Source: Flavonifractor plautii ATCC 29863 (GTDB lineage Bacteria; Bacillota; Clostridia; Oscillospirales; Oscillospiraceae). Taken from it: a DNA stretch of 64,000 bases. Positions 49,719 to 58,008 of this stretch are shown here, one piece after another (positions within the stretch are counted from its first letter, which is position 1; each line of letters starts with the position of its first letter). Below the pieces are notes generated by a model. That model saw only the letters and a program-made list of their open reading frames with translations. It was not told the DNA's origin and searched no databases. The stretch covers positions 1 through 64,000 of the forward strand of contig NZ_JH417639.1 of assembly GCF_000239295.1 (NCBI RefSeq), in the 5' to 3' direction. Made by a program: the position numbers and the translations under genes.

Positions 49719-51080
49719 ATGAGTGAGATCAAGCGGAACGGGCACGGAGCCATGGACATGACTCAGGGGTCGCCGACCCGGCTGATCGTCTTGTTCTCCC
49801 TGCCCCTGCTGGCGGGAAATGTGCTCCAGCAGCTCTACAACATGGTGGATTCGGTGGTGGTGGGCAACTATGTGGGCTCCTCCGCCCTCACCGCCGTGGG
49901 CGCGGGCTTCTCTATCATGTTCCTGATATCCTCCCTCTTCCTCGGATTCTCCATGGGCGCGACCATCATGATCGCCCAGTATGTGGGCGCCGGGGACCAA
50001 GGGGCGGTGGGGCGCACGGTGGACACCATCTACAGCGCCCTGCTGGTGATCATTGTGCCCCTGACCCTGCTGGGCGTGCTGGCCAGCGGGCCGCTGCTCA
50101 CCCTGATCCGGGTGCCGCAGGAGGCCTATGAGCAGGCGCGGACCTACTGCATGGTGGTGCTGGGCGGCATCATCGGTACTCTGGGCTACAACATGAACAG
50201 CGGCATCATGCGCGGCCTGGGGGATAGCCGGACGCCCCTGATCTTCCTGTTCATCGCCTGTGTCATCAATATTGTGCTGGATCTGGTGTTTGTGCTGGTG
50301 TTCTCCTGGGGCGTGTTCGGCGTGGCCCTGGCCACCATTCTGGCCCAGATCTGCTCCTGGGTGTTCGGCATCTTCTACATCAACCGAAAGTACCCCTTCC
50401 TCCATATCCGCCTGTTCCGGATGCGGCTGGACCGGCGCCTGCTGGGGCAGGTGATCCGTCTGGGCATACCCTCCGCGATACAGGAGTGCCAGTTCGCGGT
50501 GGGCATACTCATCATGCAGGCGCTGATCAACGGCTTCGGCAACGATTTTGCGGCCGGCTTCACCGCCGCCAACAAGATCGACACCTTCGCCTTCATGCCC
50601 ATCGAGTCCTTTTCCATCGCCGCCACCACCTATGTGGGACAGAACATGGGGGCGGGGAGGCTGGACCGGGTACAGACCGGGACCCGCCGGGCCCTGGTGC
50701 TGGGCACTCTGGTATGCCTGGCCATGTCGGCGGTGGTGCTGCCCCTGCGGCGGCCCCTGCTGATGCTCTTCAACCGGGAGCCCGGCGTGGTGGCCGCCGG
50801 GGAGGCATACCTGCTCCGGGCCCTCTCCCTGATGTTCATTCTGGCCATGATGTTTATCATGAACGGCGTCCTCCGCGGCGCAGGCGCCACGACAGTGCCC
50901 ATGGTAGCCTCCATCATCTCCCTCTGGGCGGCCCGCATCCCTGTGGCCTATGCGCTGGCCTATTTCTTCGGCCCGGAGGAGATCTATTGGGCCTATCCCA
51001 TCGGCTGGGCCCTGGGCCTGCTGATCTGCGTGGTGTCCTATTGCCGTGGAAGGTGGAAGGACAAGTGCATTGTGAGCTAG
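49719..51080 (+). CDS. MATE-family efflux transporter
   Basis: This 453-residue protein has 12 predicted helices in two MatE repeats. The first opens PTRLIVLFSLPLLAGNVLQQLYNMVDSVVVGNYVG (in part), the second near LLGQVIRLGIPSAIQECQF. NMNSGIMRGLGDSRTPL and NGVLRGAGATTVPM are equivalent repeat motifs. Family members export cationic drugs or metabolites with Na+ or H+. Substrate unknown. It starts 21 bases after coaX. Confidence 0.93.
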   Translation: MSEIKRNGHGAMDMTQGSPTRLIVLFSLPLLAGNVLQQLYNMVDSVVVGNYVGSSALTAVGAGFSIMFLISSLFLGFSMGATIMIAQYVGAGDQGAVGRTVDTIYSALLVIIVPLTLLGVLASGPLLTLIRVPQEAYEQARTYCMVVLGGIIGTLGYNMNSGIMRGLGDSRTPLIFLFIACVINIVLDLVFVLVFSWGVFGVALATILAQICSWVFGIFYINRKYPFLHIRLFRMRLDRRLLGQVIRLGIPSAIQECQFAVGILIMQALINGFGNDFAAGFTAANKIDTFAFMPIESFSIAATTYVGQNMGAGRLDRVQTGTRRALVLGTLVCLAMSAVVLPLRRPLLMLFNREPGVVAAGEAYLLRALSLMFILAMMFIMNGVLRGAGATTVPMVASIISLWAARIPVAYALAYFFGPEEIYWAYPIGWALGLLICVVSYCRGRWKDKCIVS

Positions 51081-51100
51081 GCGCCGCAGGAATAGCACAG

Positions 51101-51129
51101 AGGCCCCGCCGGTCTGTCCGGCGGGGCCT
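51101..51129. terminator. Terminator between MATE and nth genes
   Basis: AGGCCCCGCCGG (51101-51112) pairs perfectly with CCGGCGGGGCCT (51118-51129). The T-run is weak. Confidence 0.65.
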
Positions 51130-51141
51130 CTCCTGCTGGAG

Positions 51142-51780
51142 TCAGGACTTTGTGTAGAAATCGCACCAGGGGCGCAGGGTACAGTTGGGGCAGTCGGGCT
51201 TGCGGGCCATACACACCGCCCGGCCGTGGAGCACCATCCGGTGGCAGAAGTCGTTGGACTCCTCCGGCGGCAGGGTGGGCCGGAGCTGCTCCTCCACCTT
51301 GGCCGGGTCCTTGGTGCCGTCGGTGAGGCCCAGTCGGCCGGTAATGCGTATGCAGTGGGTGTCCGCCACCACTACGCCGGGGGTGTGGTACACGTCGCCC
51401 AAAATCAGGTTGGCGGTCTTGCGGCCCACACCGGGCAGCTTGAGCAGCTCCTCCATGGTGTCGGGCACCCGGCCGCCGTACTGCTCCACCAGCATGCGGG
51501 AGGCGGCTACAATGTCCCGGGCCTTGGCCCGGAAGAAGCCGGTGGAATGGATATAGGTTTCCACCTCGGCGGGGTCGGCCTGGGCCAGAGACTCCAGGGT
51601 GGGAAAGCGGGCAAAGAGGGCGGGAGTGACCATGTTGACCCGCTCATCGGTACATTGGGCGGCCAGACGCACGGAAAAGAGCAGCTCGTAGGGCTTGGGG
51701 TACTGGAGCGAACAGAGCCCTTCGGGGTATAGCTTCTTCAGCTCCTCTACGATAGCCAGGACGTCCTCATGGTTTTTCAT
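51142..51780 (-). CDS. nth: Endonuclease III
   Basis: This 212-residue DNA glycosylase/AP lyase removes oxidised pyrimidines. It has the helix-hairpin-helix LLKLPGVGRKTANLIL, the catalytic Lys and Asp in that region and VVADTHCIRI, and the [4Fe-4S] Cys set CMARKPDCPNCTLRPWC (C-x6-C-x2-C-x5-C). I start at 51780 because AAGAGGTGATTCG precedes that ATG; longer frames lack an SD. Confidence 0.96.
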   Translation of the reverse strand: MKNHEDVLAIVEELKKLYPEGLCSLQYPKPYELLFSVRLAAQCTDERVNMVTPALFARFPTLESLAQADPAEVETYIHSTGFFRAKARDIVAASRMLVEQYGGRVPDTMEELLKLPGVGRKTANLILGDVYHTPGVVVADTHCIRITGRLGLTDGTKDPAKVEEQLRPTLPPEESNDFCHRMVLHGRAVCMARKPDCPNCTLRPWCDFYTKS

Positions 51781-51849
51781 CGAATCACCTCTTAGACAAT
51801 ATAGCATAGAATCCGCCAAAAAACGAGAGCCTTTTTTCAAATAGGGCGA

Positions 51850-51878
51850 TTGTAATTTAAAGTGGGATTCTGTATAAT
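51850..51878 (+). promoter_or_regulatory. Promoter of glyA
   Basis: TTGTAA (51850-51855), a 17-base spacer and TATAAT (51873-51878) lie about 40 bases before the chosen start. Confidence 0.7.
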
Positions 51879-51916
51879 AAACGGTACAGTCAAATTTGAG
51901 AAAGGTGGAGTCGGAT

Positions 51917-53158
51917 TTGGTCAAGGATATCATGGAGTTTCTTGCCGGACAAGACCCCGAGGTAGGGGCGGCGGTTCAGGCAGAGTACGACCGCCAGCGG
52001 CGCAACATCGAGCTGATCGCGTCGGAGAACTTTGTCAGCCCGGCGGTGCTGTCCGCGGCGGCCACAGTGCTCACCAACAAGTACGCGGAGGGCTATCCCG
52101 GCAAACGCTATTACGGCGGCTGCCAGTGCGTGGACGTGGTGGAGGATATCGCACGCAAACGGGCCTGCCAGCTCTTTGGGGCCGACCACGCCAATGTGCA
52201 GCCCCACTGCGGCGCCAACGCCAACTATGCGGTGTACGCCGCCCTGTGTGAGCACGGCGACACGGTGCTCGGCATGGATCTGGCCAACGGAGGCCACCTG
52301 ACCCACGGCTCACCGGTCAACTTCTCGGGAAAAAACTATAATATCGTGGCTTATGGCGTCAACGACCAGGGCTACATCGACTACGACCAGGTGCGCGATC
52401 TGGCCAAAAAGCACAGGCCCCGCATGCTCCTGGCCGGCGCCTCCGCCTATCCCCGCACCATCGACTTCAAGACCTTTGCCGATATCGCCCACGAGGTGGG
52501 GGCCTATCTGTTTGTGGATATGGCCCATATCGCCGGCCTGGTGGCTGTGGGGCTCCACCCCTCCCCGGTGCCCTATGCCGACGTAGTGACCACAACTACC
52601 CACAAGACCCTCCGCGGCCCCCGGGGCGGCATGATCCTCTGCAAGGAGGCGCTGGCCAAGAAAATCGACTCCGCCATTTTCCCGGGCAGCCAGGGCGGCC
52701 CCTTGGAGCACATCATCGCCGCCAAGGCCGTGGCCCTGGGGGAGGCGATGAAGCCGGAGTTCAAAGCCTACCAGGAGCAGATTCTCAAAAACGCCGCCGC
52801 CCTGGCGAAGGCCCTCATGGCCGAGGGCTTCGATCTGGTCAGCGGCGGCACCGACAACCACCTGATGCTGGTGGATCTCCGCCCTGCCCGCCTCACCGGC
52901 AAGGAGATGGAGAGGCGGCTGGACGAGGTGAACATCACCGTCAACAAGAACGCCATCCCCAACGATCCGGAGAAGCCCTTCGTCACCAGTGGTATCCGGG
53001 TGGGTACGCCCGCCGCCACCACCCGCGGCTTCAAGGAAGCGGACATGGAGGTCATCGCTTCCATCATGTGGCGTACCGCCACCGATTTTGAGGGCAAGCA
53101 GGACGAGCTGCGGGACCAGGTGGCCCAGCTTACCGGCAAATATCCCCTGTACGAATAA
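51917..53158 (+). CDS. glyA: Serine hydroxymethyltransferase
   Basis: This PLP enzyme of about 413 residues converts serine and tetrahydrofolate to glycine and methylene-tetrahydrofolate. It shows [41 protein letters not shown] and the PLP lysine in [16 protein letters not shown]. The start is uncertain: TTG at 51917 is 6-7 bases after GGTGGAG; TTG at 51896 gives 7 more residues. Methylene-tetrahydrofolate feeds the MTHFR-methionine pathway encoded in the left part of the window. Confidence 0.96.
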   Translation: MVKDIMEFLAGQDPEVGAAVQAEYDRQRRNIELIASENFVSPAVLSAAATVLTNKYAEGYPGKRYYGGCQCVDVVEDIARKRACQLFGADHANVQPHCGANANYAVYAALCEHGDTVLGMDLANGGHLTHGSPVNFSGKNYNIVAYGVNDQGYIDYDQVRDLAKKHRPRMLLAGASAYPRTIDFKTFADIAHEVGAYLFVDMAHIAGLVAVGLHPSPVPYADVVTTTTHKTLRGPRGGMILCKEALAKKIDSAIFPGSQGGPLEHIIAAKAVALGEAMKPEFKAYQEQILKNAAALAKALMAEGFDLVSGGTDNHLMLVDLRPARLTGKEMERRLDEVNITVNKNAIPNDPEKPFVTSGIRVGTPAATTRGFKEADMEVIASIMWRTATDFEGKQDELRDQVAQLTGKYPLYE

Positions 53159-53182
53159 ACAAAACGGAGTACGCATGAGCAG

Positions 53183-53228
53183 AGACGGCGGCCTGTCGAA
53201 AAATGGCTTCGGCAGGCCGCCGTTTTTC
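53183..53228 (+). terminator. Terminator of glyA
   Basis: ACGGCGGCCTG (53185-53195) pairs perfectly with CAGGCCGCCGT (53213-53223) and TTTT follows. Confidence 0.9.
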
Positions 53229-53230
53229 TC

Positions 53231-53286
53231 TTGACAAACGCCTTTGATGTGGTATATTTATAATATAAAGAGCGAAATACACCACA
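53231..53286 (+). promoter_or_regulatory. Promoter and candidate operator of the DUF3796-XRE pair
   Basis: TTGACA (53231-53236), a 16-base spacer and TATATT (53253-53258) form the promoter. TGTGGTATA (53248-53256) and TACACCACA (53278-53286) make an inverted repeat with one mismatch around the start site, suited to autoregulation by the XRE protein. Confidence 0.6.
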
Positions 53287-53304
53287 TAAAAGGAGTGTAT
53301 CTGA

Positions 53305-53661
53305 ATGGCTGACAAACGATGGTATGGGCTGATTGGCCTGCTGTCCCTGTTGGGGTTCGTAGGGGTGTTCACCGGGGAGAAATACTTCCTGGGCTTTTTT
53401 GCCTTTGCGGTGGACTTTCAGTACTTTTTTGCCAAGGCTGACGAGATGCAGGAGGGCCAGATTCTCCGCTCGGCCGCACGGGGCTTTTTCGTGGGCATGG
53501 GAGTGACGGCGGCGGGGACGCTGCTGCTCCTGGCCCTTGGCGGAGGGACGACGGAGGCGCTGTACCTCAGCAGCGGGCTGGGCTGGGGAGTGGGAGTGAT
53601 GGTATATGCCCTCTCCAGCTTCCTGTGCGGCTGCCGGGAATGGTGGAACGCGCGGGCATGA
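53305..53661 (+). CDS. DUF3796-like small membrane protein
   Basis: This 118-residue protein has four predicted helices ([48 protein letters not shown], and a last one near [14 protein letters not shown]). The 'FFxFxxYFxxxxDEM' phrase ([16 protein letters not shown]) is typical of DUF3796 proteins that precede a small XRE regulator in Clostridia. Function unknown. Its end overlaps the XRE start (ATGA). Confidence 0.75.
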   Translation: MADKRWYGLIGLLSLLGFVGVFTGEKYFLGFFAFAVDFQYFFAKADEMQEGQILRSAARGFFVGMGVTAAGTLLLLALGGGTTEALYLSSGLGWGVGVMVYALSSFLCGCREWWNARA

Positions 53662-53861
53662 TTACCAATCGCATCAAGGAGTACCGGGCCCGCTTCGACC
53701 TGAAGCAGGAGGAGCTGGCCAGGCGGGTGGGAGTACGCCGGGAGACCATCGGCAACCTGGAGAAGGGGCGCTATAATCCCTCGCTGGTGCTGGCCTGGAA
53801 CATTGCCAAGGTATTCGGCGTACCGATTGAGGAGATCTTTACCGTGGAGGGGGATGAATAG
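53658..53861 (+). CDS. XRE-family small transcriptional regulator
   Basis: This 67-residue protein is one HTH_3 domain: [42 protein letters not shown] (in part), ending in [15 protein letters not shown]. Such stand-alone Cro-like proteins regulate their own operon and often the membrane partner encoded in front. The ATG overlaps the DUF3796 stop by 4 bases. Confidence 0.93.
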   Translation: MITNRIKEYRARFDLKQEELARRVGVRRETIGNLEKGRYNPSLVLAWNIAKVFGVPIEEIFTVEGDE

Positions 53862-53931
53862 TATCCGCCGCTCTTTACGGGGGCTCGAACATGTGTTAGA
53901 ATAGGGGCGACCAAACGAGGAGGGATGCCCA

Positions 53932-55203
53932 ATGTCATACCGGCCCCTGGCCGACGAGATCCGCCCCCAGAGCCTGGACGAGGTGGTGGGCCAGCGCCAC
54001 ATTTTGGGGGAGAACGGCCTGCTGCGCCGCATCATTGAGGGGGGACACATCCCCAATCTGGTCTTTTATGGCCCCTCCGGTACCGGCAAAACCACGGTGG
54101 CCAACATCATCGCCAGGCGCACCAACCGGCCCCTCCACCGGCTCAACGCCACCACGGCCTCCATCTCGGACATCAAGGACATCATCAAGGACATCGGCAC
54201 CATGCTGGCCCCCGATGGGGTGCTGCTCTATCTGGACGAGATTCAGTACTTCAACAAGAAGCAGCAGCAGTCTTTGCTGGAGTTTATGGAGAACGGCAAG
54301 ATCACCCTGATCGCCTCCACCACGGAGAACCCCTATTTTTACGTGTATAATGCGGTGCTCAGCCGGTCTACCGTGTTTGAATTCAAGCCCATCGAGGCCG
54401 TCGACGTGCTGCCCGCCATCGACCGGGGCATCCGGCTCATGGGGGAGCGCCTAGGTGCGGAGGTGGACTGCGAGGATGGCGTGCGGGAGCACATTGCCAC
54501 CGCCTGCGGGGGCGATGTGCGCAAGTCCATGAACGCGGTGGAGCTGCTGCTCAGCTCCGCCCGGCGGGAGGGGGAGCGGCTGGTGGTCACCCTGGCCGAT
54601 GCCCAGACGGTGGCGCAGCGCTCCGCCATGCGGTACGACCGGGAGGGAGACGATCACTACGACATCGCCTCTGCCCTCATGAAGTCCATGCGGGGCTCCG
54701 ACCCCGACGCGGCCCTCCACTATCTGGCCCGCCTGCTGGAGGCGGGGGACATGACCACCGCCATCCGGCGGATTCTCTGCTCCGCCAGCGAGGACGTGGG
54801 CATGGCCTACCCCCAGGCGGCCCTGATCGTCAAGGCCTGCGTGGACAACGCTCTCCAGCTCGGGCTGCCGGAGGCCCGCCTCCCTCTGGCCCAGGCGGTG
54901 GTACTGCTGGCCACCGCCCCCAAGTCCAACTCGGTCTACGAGGCCATCGCCGCCGCTCAGGCCGATGTGCGGGCGGGCAAGACCGGCGACTACCCCCGCC
55001 ACCTCCAGAACGTCCACGCCGACTCGGCGGGGATGGAGCGGGAGCAGGGCTACCTCTACCCCCACGACTTTCCGCGCCACTGGGTGCGCCAGCAGTATCT
55101 GCCCGACCTGCTGGCGGATAGGTGTTACTACCACTACGGCGACAACAAGAATGAGCAGGCCGCCAGGCGGTACTGGGACGAGATCAAAGGCCCCGAGGCA
55201 TAA
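53932..55203 (+). CDS. rarA: Replication-associated recombination protein RarA (MgsA)
   Basis: This 423-residue AAA+ clamp-loader-like ATPase has Walker A GPSGTGKTT, Walker B LLYLDEIQYFNKKQQ, sensor 1 STTENP and the C-terminal tetramerisation domain (MKSMRGSDPDAALHYLARLL, ending DEIKG). RarA acts at stalled forks. AGGAGGG precedes the ATG, and a TTTACG-17-TAGAAT promoter lies at about 53885-53912. Confidence 0.95.
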   Translation: MSYRPLADEIRPQSLDEVVGQRHILGENGLLRRIIEGGHIPNLVFYGPSGTGKTTVANIIARRTNRPLHRLNATTASISDIKDIIKDIGTMLAPDGVLLYLDEIQYFNKKQQQSLLEFMENGKITLIASTTENPYFYVYNAVLSRSTVFEFKPIEAVDVLPAIDRGIRLMGERLGAEVDCEDGVREHIATACGGDVRKSMNAVELLLSSARREGERLVVTLADAQTVAQRSAMRYDREGDDHYDIASALMKSMRGSDPDAALHYLARLLEAGDMTTAIRRILCSASEDVGMAYPQAALIVKACVDNALQLGLPEARLPLAQAVVLLATAPKSNSVYEAIAAAQADVRAGKTGDYPRHLQNVHADSAGMEREQGYLYPHDFPRHWVRQQYLPDLLADRCYYHYGDNKNEQAARRYWDEIKGPEA

Positions 55204-55204
55204 A

Positions 55205-55237
55205 ACAGGAGCGCGGCATAGCCGCGCTCCTGTTTTT
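55205..55237. terminator. Terminator between rarA and the S1-domain gene
   Basis: ACAGGAGCGCGGC (55205-55217) pairs perfectly with GCCGCGCTCCTGT (55221-55233) and runs into TTTT. Confidence 0.9.
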
Positions 55238-56178
55238 CAGGCGAATATGGTCTCCGCGCCCACCTTGACACAGCCCTCGGGGGCGTATTTCCACTTTTCA
55301 ATTTGTCCCTGGGTGAGAAAATACTCCAGCGGCGCGGGGACGTTCAGCGGGGGCAGGGTGTCGATGGCCAGCAGCTTGATCTTCATCCGCTCAGGCAGGA
55401 TAGCCTTGATGTAGACGGACACACGGTCCCCCTCCCGCAGGCCGTTTTTCCGCTCCGCCAGGCCGGACAGATTCGGGGTGAGCTCCACAAAGGCCCCATA
55501 CTCCTTGAGCCCGCGGACGATACCGGGCACCGTCATGCCCGCCTGAAAGCGGGCGGCGTTCTCCGCCCAGGTGCCCAGCAGCTCCCGGTGGGTCAGGTAC
55601 ACCCGCCCCAGCTTGGGGTCCAGCTCCTGTACCACGGCGAAGATGGCCTGCCCCACCCGGAACCGCTGGTCGGGGTGGGGGATGCGGGAGACGGAGATGT
55701 TTTCAATCCCGATCAGGGAGGGAACGCCGCAGCCGATGTCCACAAAGGCCCCGAAGGACTCCAGGTGGGTGACCACAGCCGGGAGGATACAGCCGGGATG
55801 CAGCCCGGCAAGCATGGCGTCCAGGGCGGCCTGCTGGGCCCGGCGGCGGGAGAGGCGGGGCCGGAGGACGCCCTCAGATTCCTCCAGAGCTGTGATCTGA
55901 AAACAGACCGGCTTGCCCACCCGGGAGAGAATGGCGATCTCCCGGGTGGTGCCCTCTGCAATGCCCAGCGCGGCCTCCTCCCGGGGGAGAAAGCCGGTAA
56001 ACGGCCCTACGGACACCAGCAGGTTGTGGGCCCCGTCGCAGAGCTGGGCAACCCCCTCCAGCACCGTCTCCTCCTCCATGGCCCGGCGGAGGCCGTCGCG
56101 GGAGGCGCAGGCGGCCTCGTTTTCCGGTGTATGTAACAGACGCCCCTCGGGCAGGAAGCGGCTCCTCAATGTGACCAA
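55237..56178 (-). CDS. S1 RNA-binding domain protein (RpsA-like, short)
   Basis: This protein has about 313 residues. Residues about 45-110 form a degenerate first OB-fold, and two clear S1 domains follow: LHPGCILPAVVTHLESFGAFVDIGCGV with a matching tail, and FQAGMTVPGIVRGLKEYGAFVELTPNLSGLAER (both in part). The C-terminal segment (APLEYFLTQGQIEKWKYAP) is separate. It resembles the 4-domain S1-like proteins of Firmicutes but is shorter. Role: probably RNA binding in translation. The start is uncertain: TTG 56178 is close behind GAAAGGA, and TTG 56169 is an alternative. Confidence 0.85.
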   Translation of the reverse strand: MVTLRSRFLPEGRLLHTPENEAACASRDGLRRAMEEETVLEGVAQLCDGAHNLLVSVGPFTGFLPREEAALGIAEGTTREIAILSRVGKPVCFQITALEESEGVLRPRLSRRRAQQAALDAMLAGLHPGCILPAVVTHLESFGAFVDIGCGVPSLIGIENISVSRIPHPDQRFRVGQAIFAVVQELDPKLGRVYLTHRELLGTWAENAARFQAGMTVPGIVRGLKEYGAFVELTPNLSGLAERKNGLREGDRVSVYIKAILPERMKIKLLAIDTLPPLNVPAPLEYFLTQGQIEKWKYAPEGCVKVGAETIFA

Positions 56179-56227
56179 ATCCTTTCGTTTCCACAGTCAT
56201 TTTTTTCCGATAGACTACTATATGCAC

Positions 56228-56256
56228 TTGCCGGTCCTGAATTGACAGGGTATAAT
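56228..56256 (+). promoter_or_regulatory. Promoter of the DUF951-radical SAM pair
   Basis: TTGCCG (56228-56233), a 17-base spacer and TATAAT (56251-56256) precede the ATG at 56290. Confidence 0.6.
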
Positions 56257-56289
56257 AGGCGTTACGAAGGAAACGGGAGGGACGCGGAT

Positions 56290-56484
56290 ATGGACATCCA
56301 TGTGGGCGATGTGCTGGAATTGAAGAAGGAGCACCCCTGCGGCAGCCGGCGGTGGCTGGTGCTGCGGGTGGGAATGGACTTCAAGCTGCGCTGCGAGGGC
56401 TGCGGCCACGAGCTGATGCTCCCCCGGAGCAAGGCAGAGAAGAGCATCAAGCGGGTGCTGCGGACGGAGGAGCCCCAGGCATGA
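56290..56484 (+). CDS. DUF951 family protein (64 aa)
   Basis: This small protein begins MDIHVGDVLELKKEHPCGS and contains RVGMDFKLRCEGCGHELML, with three Cys that may bind zinc (HPCG, RCEGCGH). This is the DUF951 signature, found across Firmicutes next to translation or tRNA genes; its function is unproven. GGGAGGG precedes the ATG. Its stop overlaps the radical SAM start (ATGA). Confidence 0.92.
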   Translation: MDIHVGDVLELKKEHPCGSRRWLVLRVGMDFKLRCEGCGHELMLPRSKAEKSIKRVLRTEEPQA

Positions 56485-57353
56485 GGTACGAGGGGACGGT
56501 TTACCGCCCGCCGGGAGAGTGGAAGAGCTATCTGCTCCAGGTGACGGTGGGGTGCTCCCACAACGCCTGCACCTTCTGCGGCATGTATAAGGACAAACGC
56601 TACCGGGTGCGCCCGCTGGAGGAGATTTTTGAGGATATTGCCCTGGCCAGGGCGGCCTATGGAGACGTGAAGCGGGTGTTCCTCTGCGACGGGGACGCGG
56701 TGGCCATGGACACAGAGGAGCTGCTGGCCGTCCTGGACCGGCTGTACGAGACCTTCCCCTCCCTCGAGCGGGTCAACGCCTATGCCGGCCCGGGCAGCAC
56801 CCTGCGCAAGACGGAGGAAGAGCTGGCGGCCCTCCGCCGGGCGGGGCTGGTGCGTCTCTACCTGGGGGTGGAGAGCGGCAGCGACGCGGTGCTGCGGGCG
56901 GTGCGCAAGGGGGTGGACGCCGCGGGTATGCTGGAGGCCGGACGGCGCATAACGGCGGCAGGCTTTGACCTGTGGGCCATGGTGCTGATCGGCCTGGCCG
57001 GGCAGGGAGAGGCATCCCGAGCCCACGCCCTGGACACGGCGGCCCTGATCAACGCCATGAGACCCCGTCACTTCTCCGCCCTGACTTACCTCCCCGAGCG
57101 GGGAACGGTGCTGGGTGACGCGGCCGCGCGGGGGGAGTTCCGGCTGCTCACCGCCCGGCAGGCCCTGGAGGAGACCCGGCTGCTGCTGGAACGCCTGGAG
57201 GTGGAGCCCCTTCATTTCACCAGCGACCACGCCTCCAACTATCTGCCCTTGAAGGGCGGACTGCCCGAGGACAAGGCCCGGCTTTTGTCTCTACTGGACG
57301 GGGCGCTGTCCGGCGGGCAGGCCGTCCGGCCGGAGCTGTGGCGGGGGCTGTGA
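56481..57353 (+). CDS. Radical SAM protein
   Basis: This 290-residue enzyme has the cluster motif GCSHNACTFCGMYKDKRYR. The Cys spacing is C-x4-C-x2-C, one residue longer than the common C-x3-C-x2-C, as in the COG1032-like subgroup with the same GCSHN.CTFC phrase. GGE-like and SAM contacts appear as CDGDAVAMDT and YLGVESGSD. The substrate is unknown. It is translationally coupled to DUF951 and followed after 21 bases by a DsrE-type protein. Confidence 0.9.
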   Translation: MRYEGTVYRPPGEWKSYLLQVTVGCSHNACTFCGMYKDKRYRVRPLEEIFEDIALARAAYGDVKRVFLCDGDAVAMDTEELLAVLDRLYETFPSLERVNAYAGPGSTLRKTEEELAALRRAGLVRLYLGVESGSDAVLRAVRKGVDAAGMLEAGRRITAAGFDLWAMVLIGLAGQGEASRAHALDTAALINAMRPRHFSALTYLPERGTVLGDAAARGEFRLLTARQALEETRLLLERLEVEPLHFTSDHASNYLPLKGGLPEDKARLLSLLDGALSGGQAVRPELWRGL

Positions 57354-57374
57354 CACAAAGAGAGGAGTATTGAG

Positions 57375-57716
57375 ATGGACGGACAACACCTGCATATTCT
57401 GTGGACCAACGCCGATCCGGTGGTCTTTGACAAGATGGTTCTGATGTACGCGGTGAACAGCCTGGTACGGGGCTGGTGGGAGAAGGTGACGGTGATCCTC
57501 TGGGGGGAGACCGCCCGTCTGGCGGCCGCAGATCCTGCGGTGAGGGAGCGCATTGTCCTGGCCATGGAGCAGGGGGTGAAATTCTCGGCCTGTATTACCT
57601 GCGCCAAGGAGCTTGGGGTGGAGCAGGCGCTGCGGGACATGGGCCTGGAGGTCATCTCCTGGGGCCCGCCGCTGACCGAGCTGCTCAAGACCCGGGCGCC
57701 CCTGCTGACCGTGTGA
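57375..57716 (+). CDS. DsrE/DsrF-like protein
   Basis: This 113-residue alpha/beta protein starts LHILWTNADPVVFDKMVLMY and has VTVILWGETARLAA and a conserved Cys pair in KFSACITCAKELG, followed by LEVISWGPPLTELLK. The pattern fits the DsrE fold, some of whose members relay sulfur via the Cys. Here the role is unknown; it may partner the radical SAM enzyme upstream. Confidence 0.82.
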   Translation: MDGQHLHILWTNADPVVFDKMVLMYAVNSLVRGWWEKVTVILWGETARLAAADPAVRERIVLAMEQGVKFSACITCAKELGVEQALRDMGLEVISWGPPLTELLKTRAPLLTV

Positions 57717-57724
57717 CGGAAACG

Positions 57725-57923
57725 AAAAAGAAGCTGACGCGCATAGCGCGTCAGCCAGACGGTCAATAAGCCCTCCTGCGAAAGGATTCGGAGGGAGGGA
57801 TAGTGTGAAAGGGAACCGTCAGAGTTCCCTTTCGCGTTGGATCAAACAACTTTTTGAAGCTTTTCTAAAGCTTCAAAAAGTTCGACAGGCTGGCTGACGC
57901 GCGCAGCGCGTCAGCTTCTTTTT
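57725..57923. repeat. 199-base element with hairpin-forming terminal inverted repeats
   Basis: The left end (57725-57758) and the complement of the right end (57890-57923) match at 31 of 34 bases. Each end is itself a hairpin (GCTGACGCGC, 3-nt loop, GCGCGTCAGC). Inside are two more dyads: AAAGGGAAC/GTTCCCTTT at about 57808-57832 and a 16-bp stem near 57849-57883. No reading frame is present. The right end, with its T-run, may also terminate transcription. It looks like a small non-autonomous mobile element or a repeated hairpin cassette. Confidence 0.5.
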
Positions 57924-57971
57924 TTGCCCGTCCCGGATTTGACCTTTTTTGTGGACGTGGCCCTCTATAAT
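57881..57971 (+). promoter_or_regulatory. spoIIGA promoter with long spacer and Spo0A box
   Basis: TTGACC (57939-57944) and TATAAT (57966-57971) are 21 bases apart, like the Bacillus spoIIG promoter whose unusually long spacer makes it depend on Spo0A. TTCGACA (57881-57887) is a perfect 0A box (TGTCGAA) in reverse orientation, and TTTGACC overlaps the -35. Confidence 0.65.
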
Positions 57972-58008
57972 GGGAAACGACAGGCCAGAGGACAGGGGGG
58001 GACGCGGG

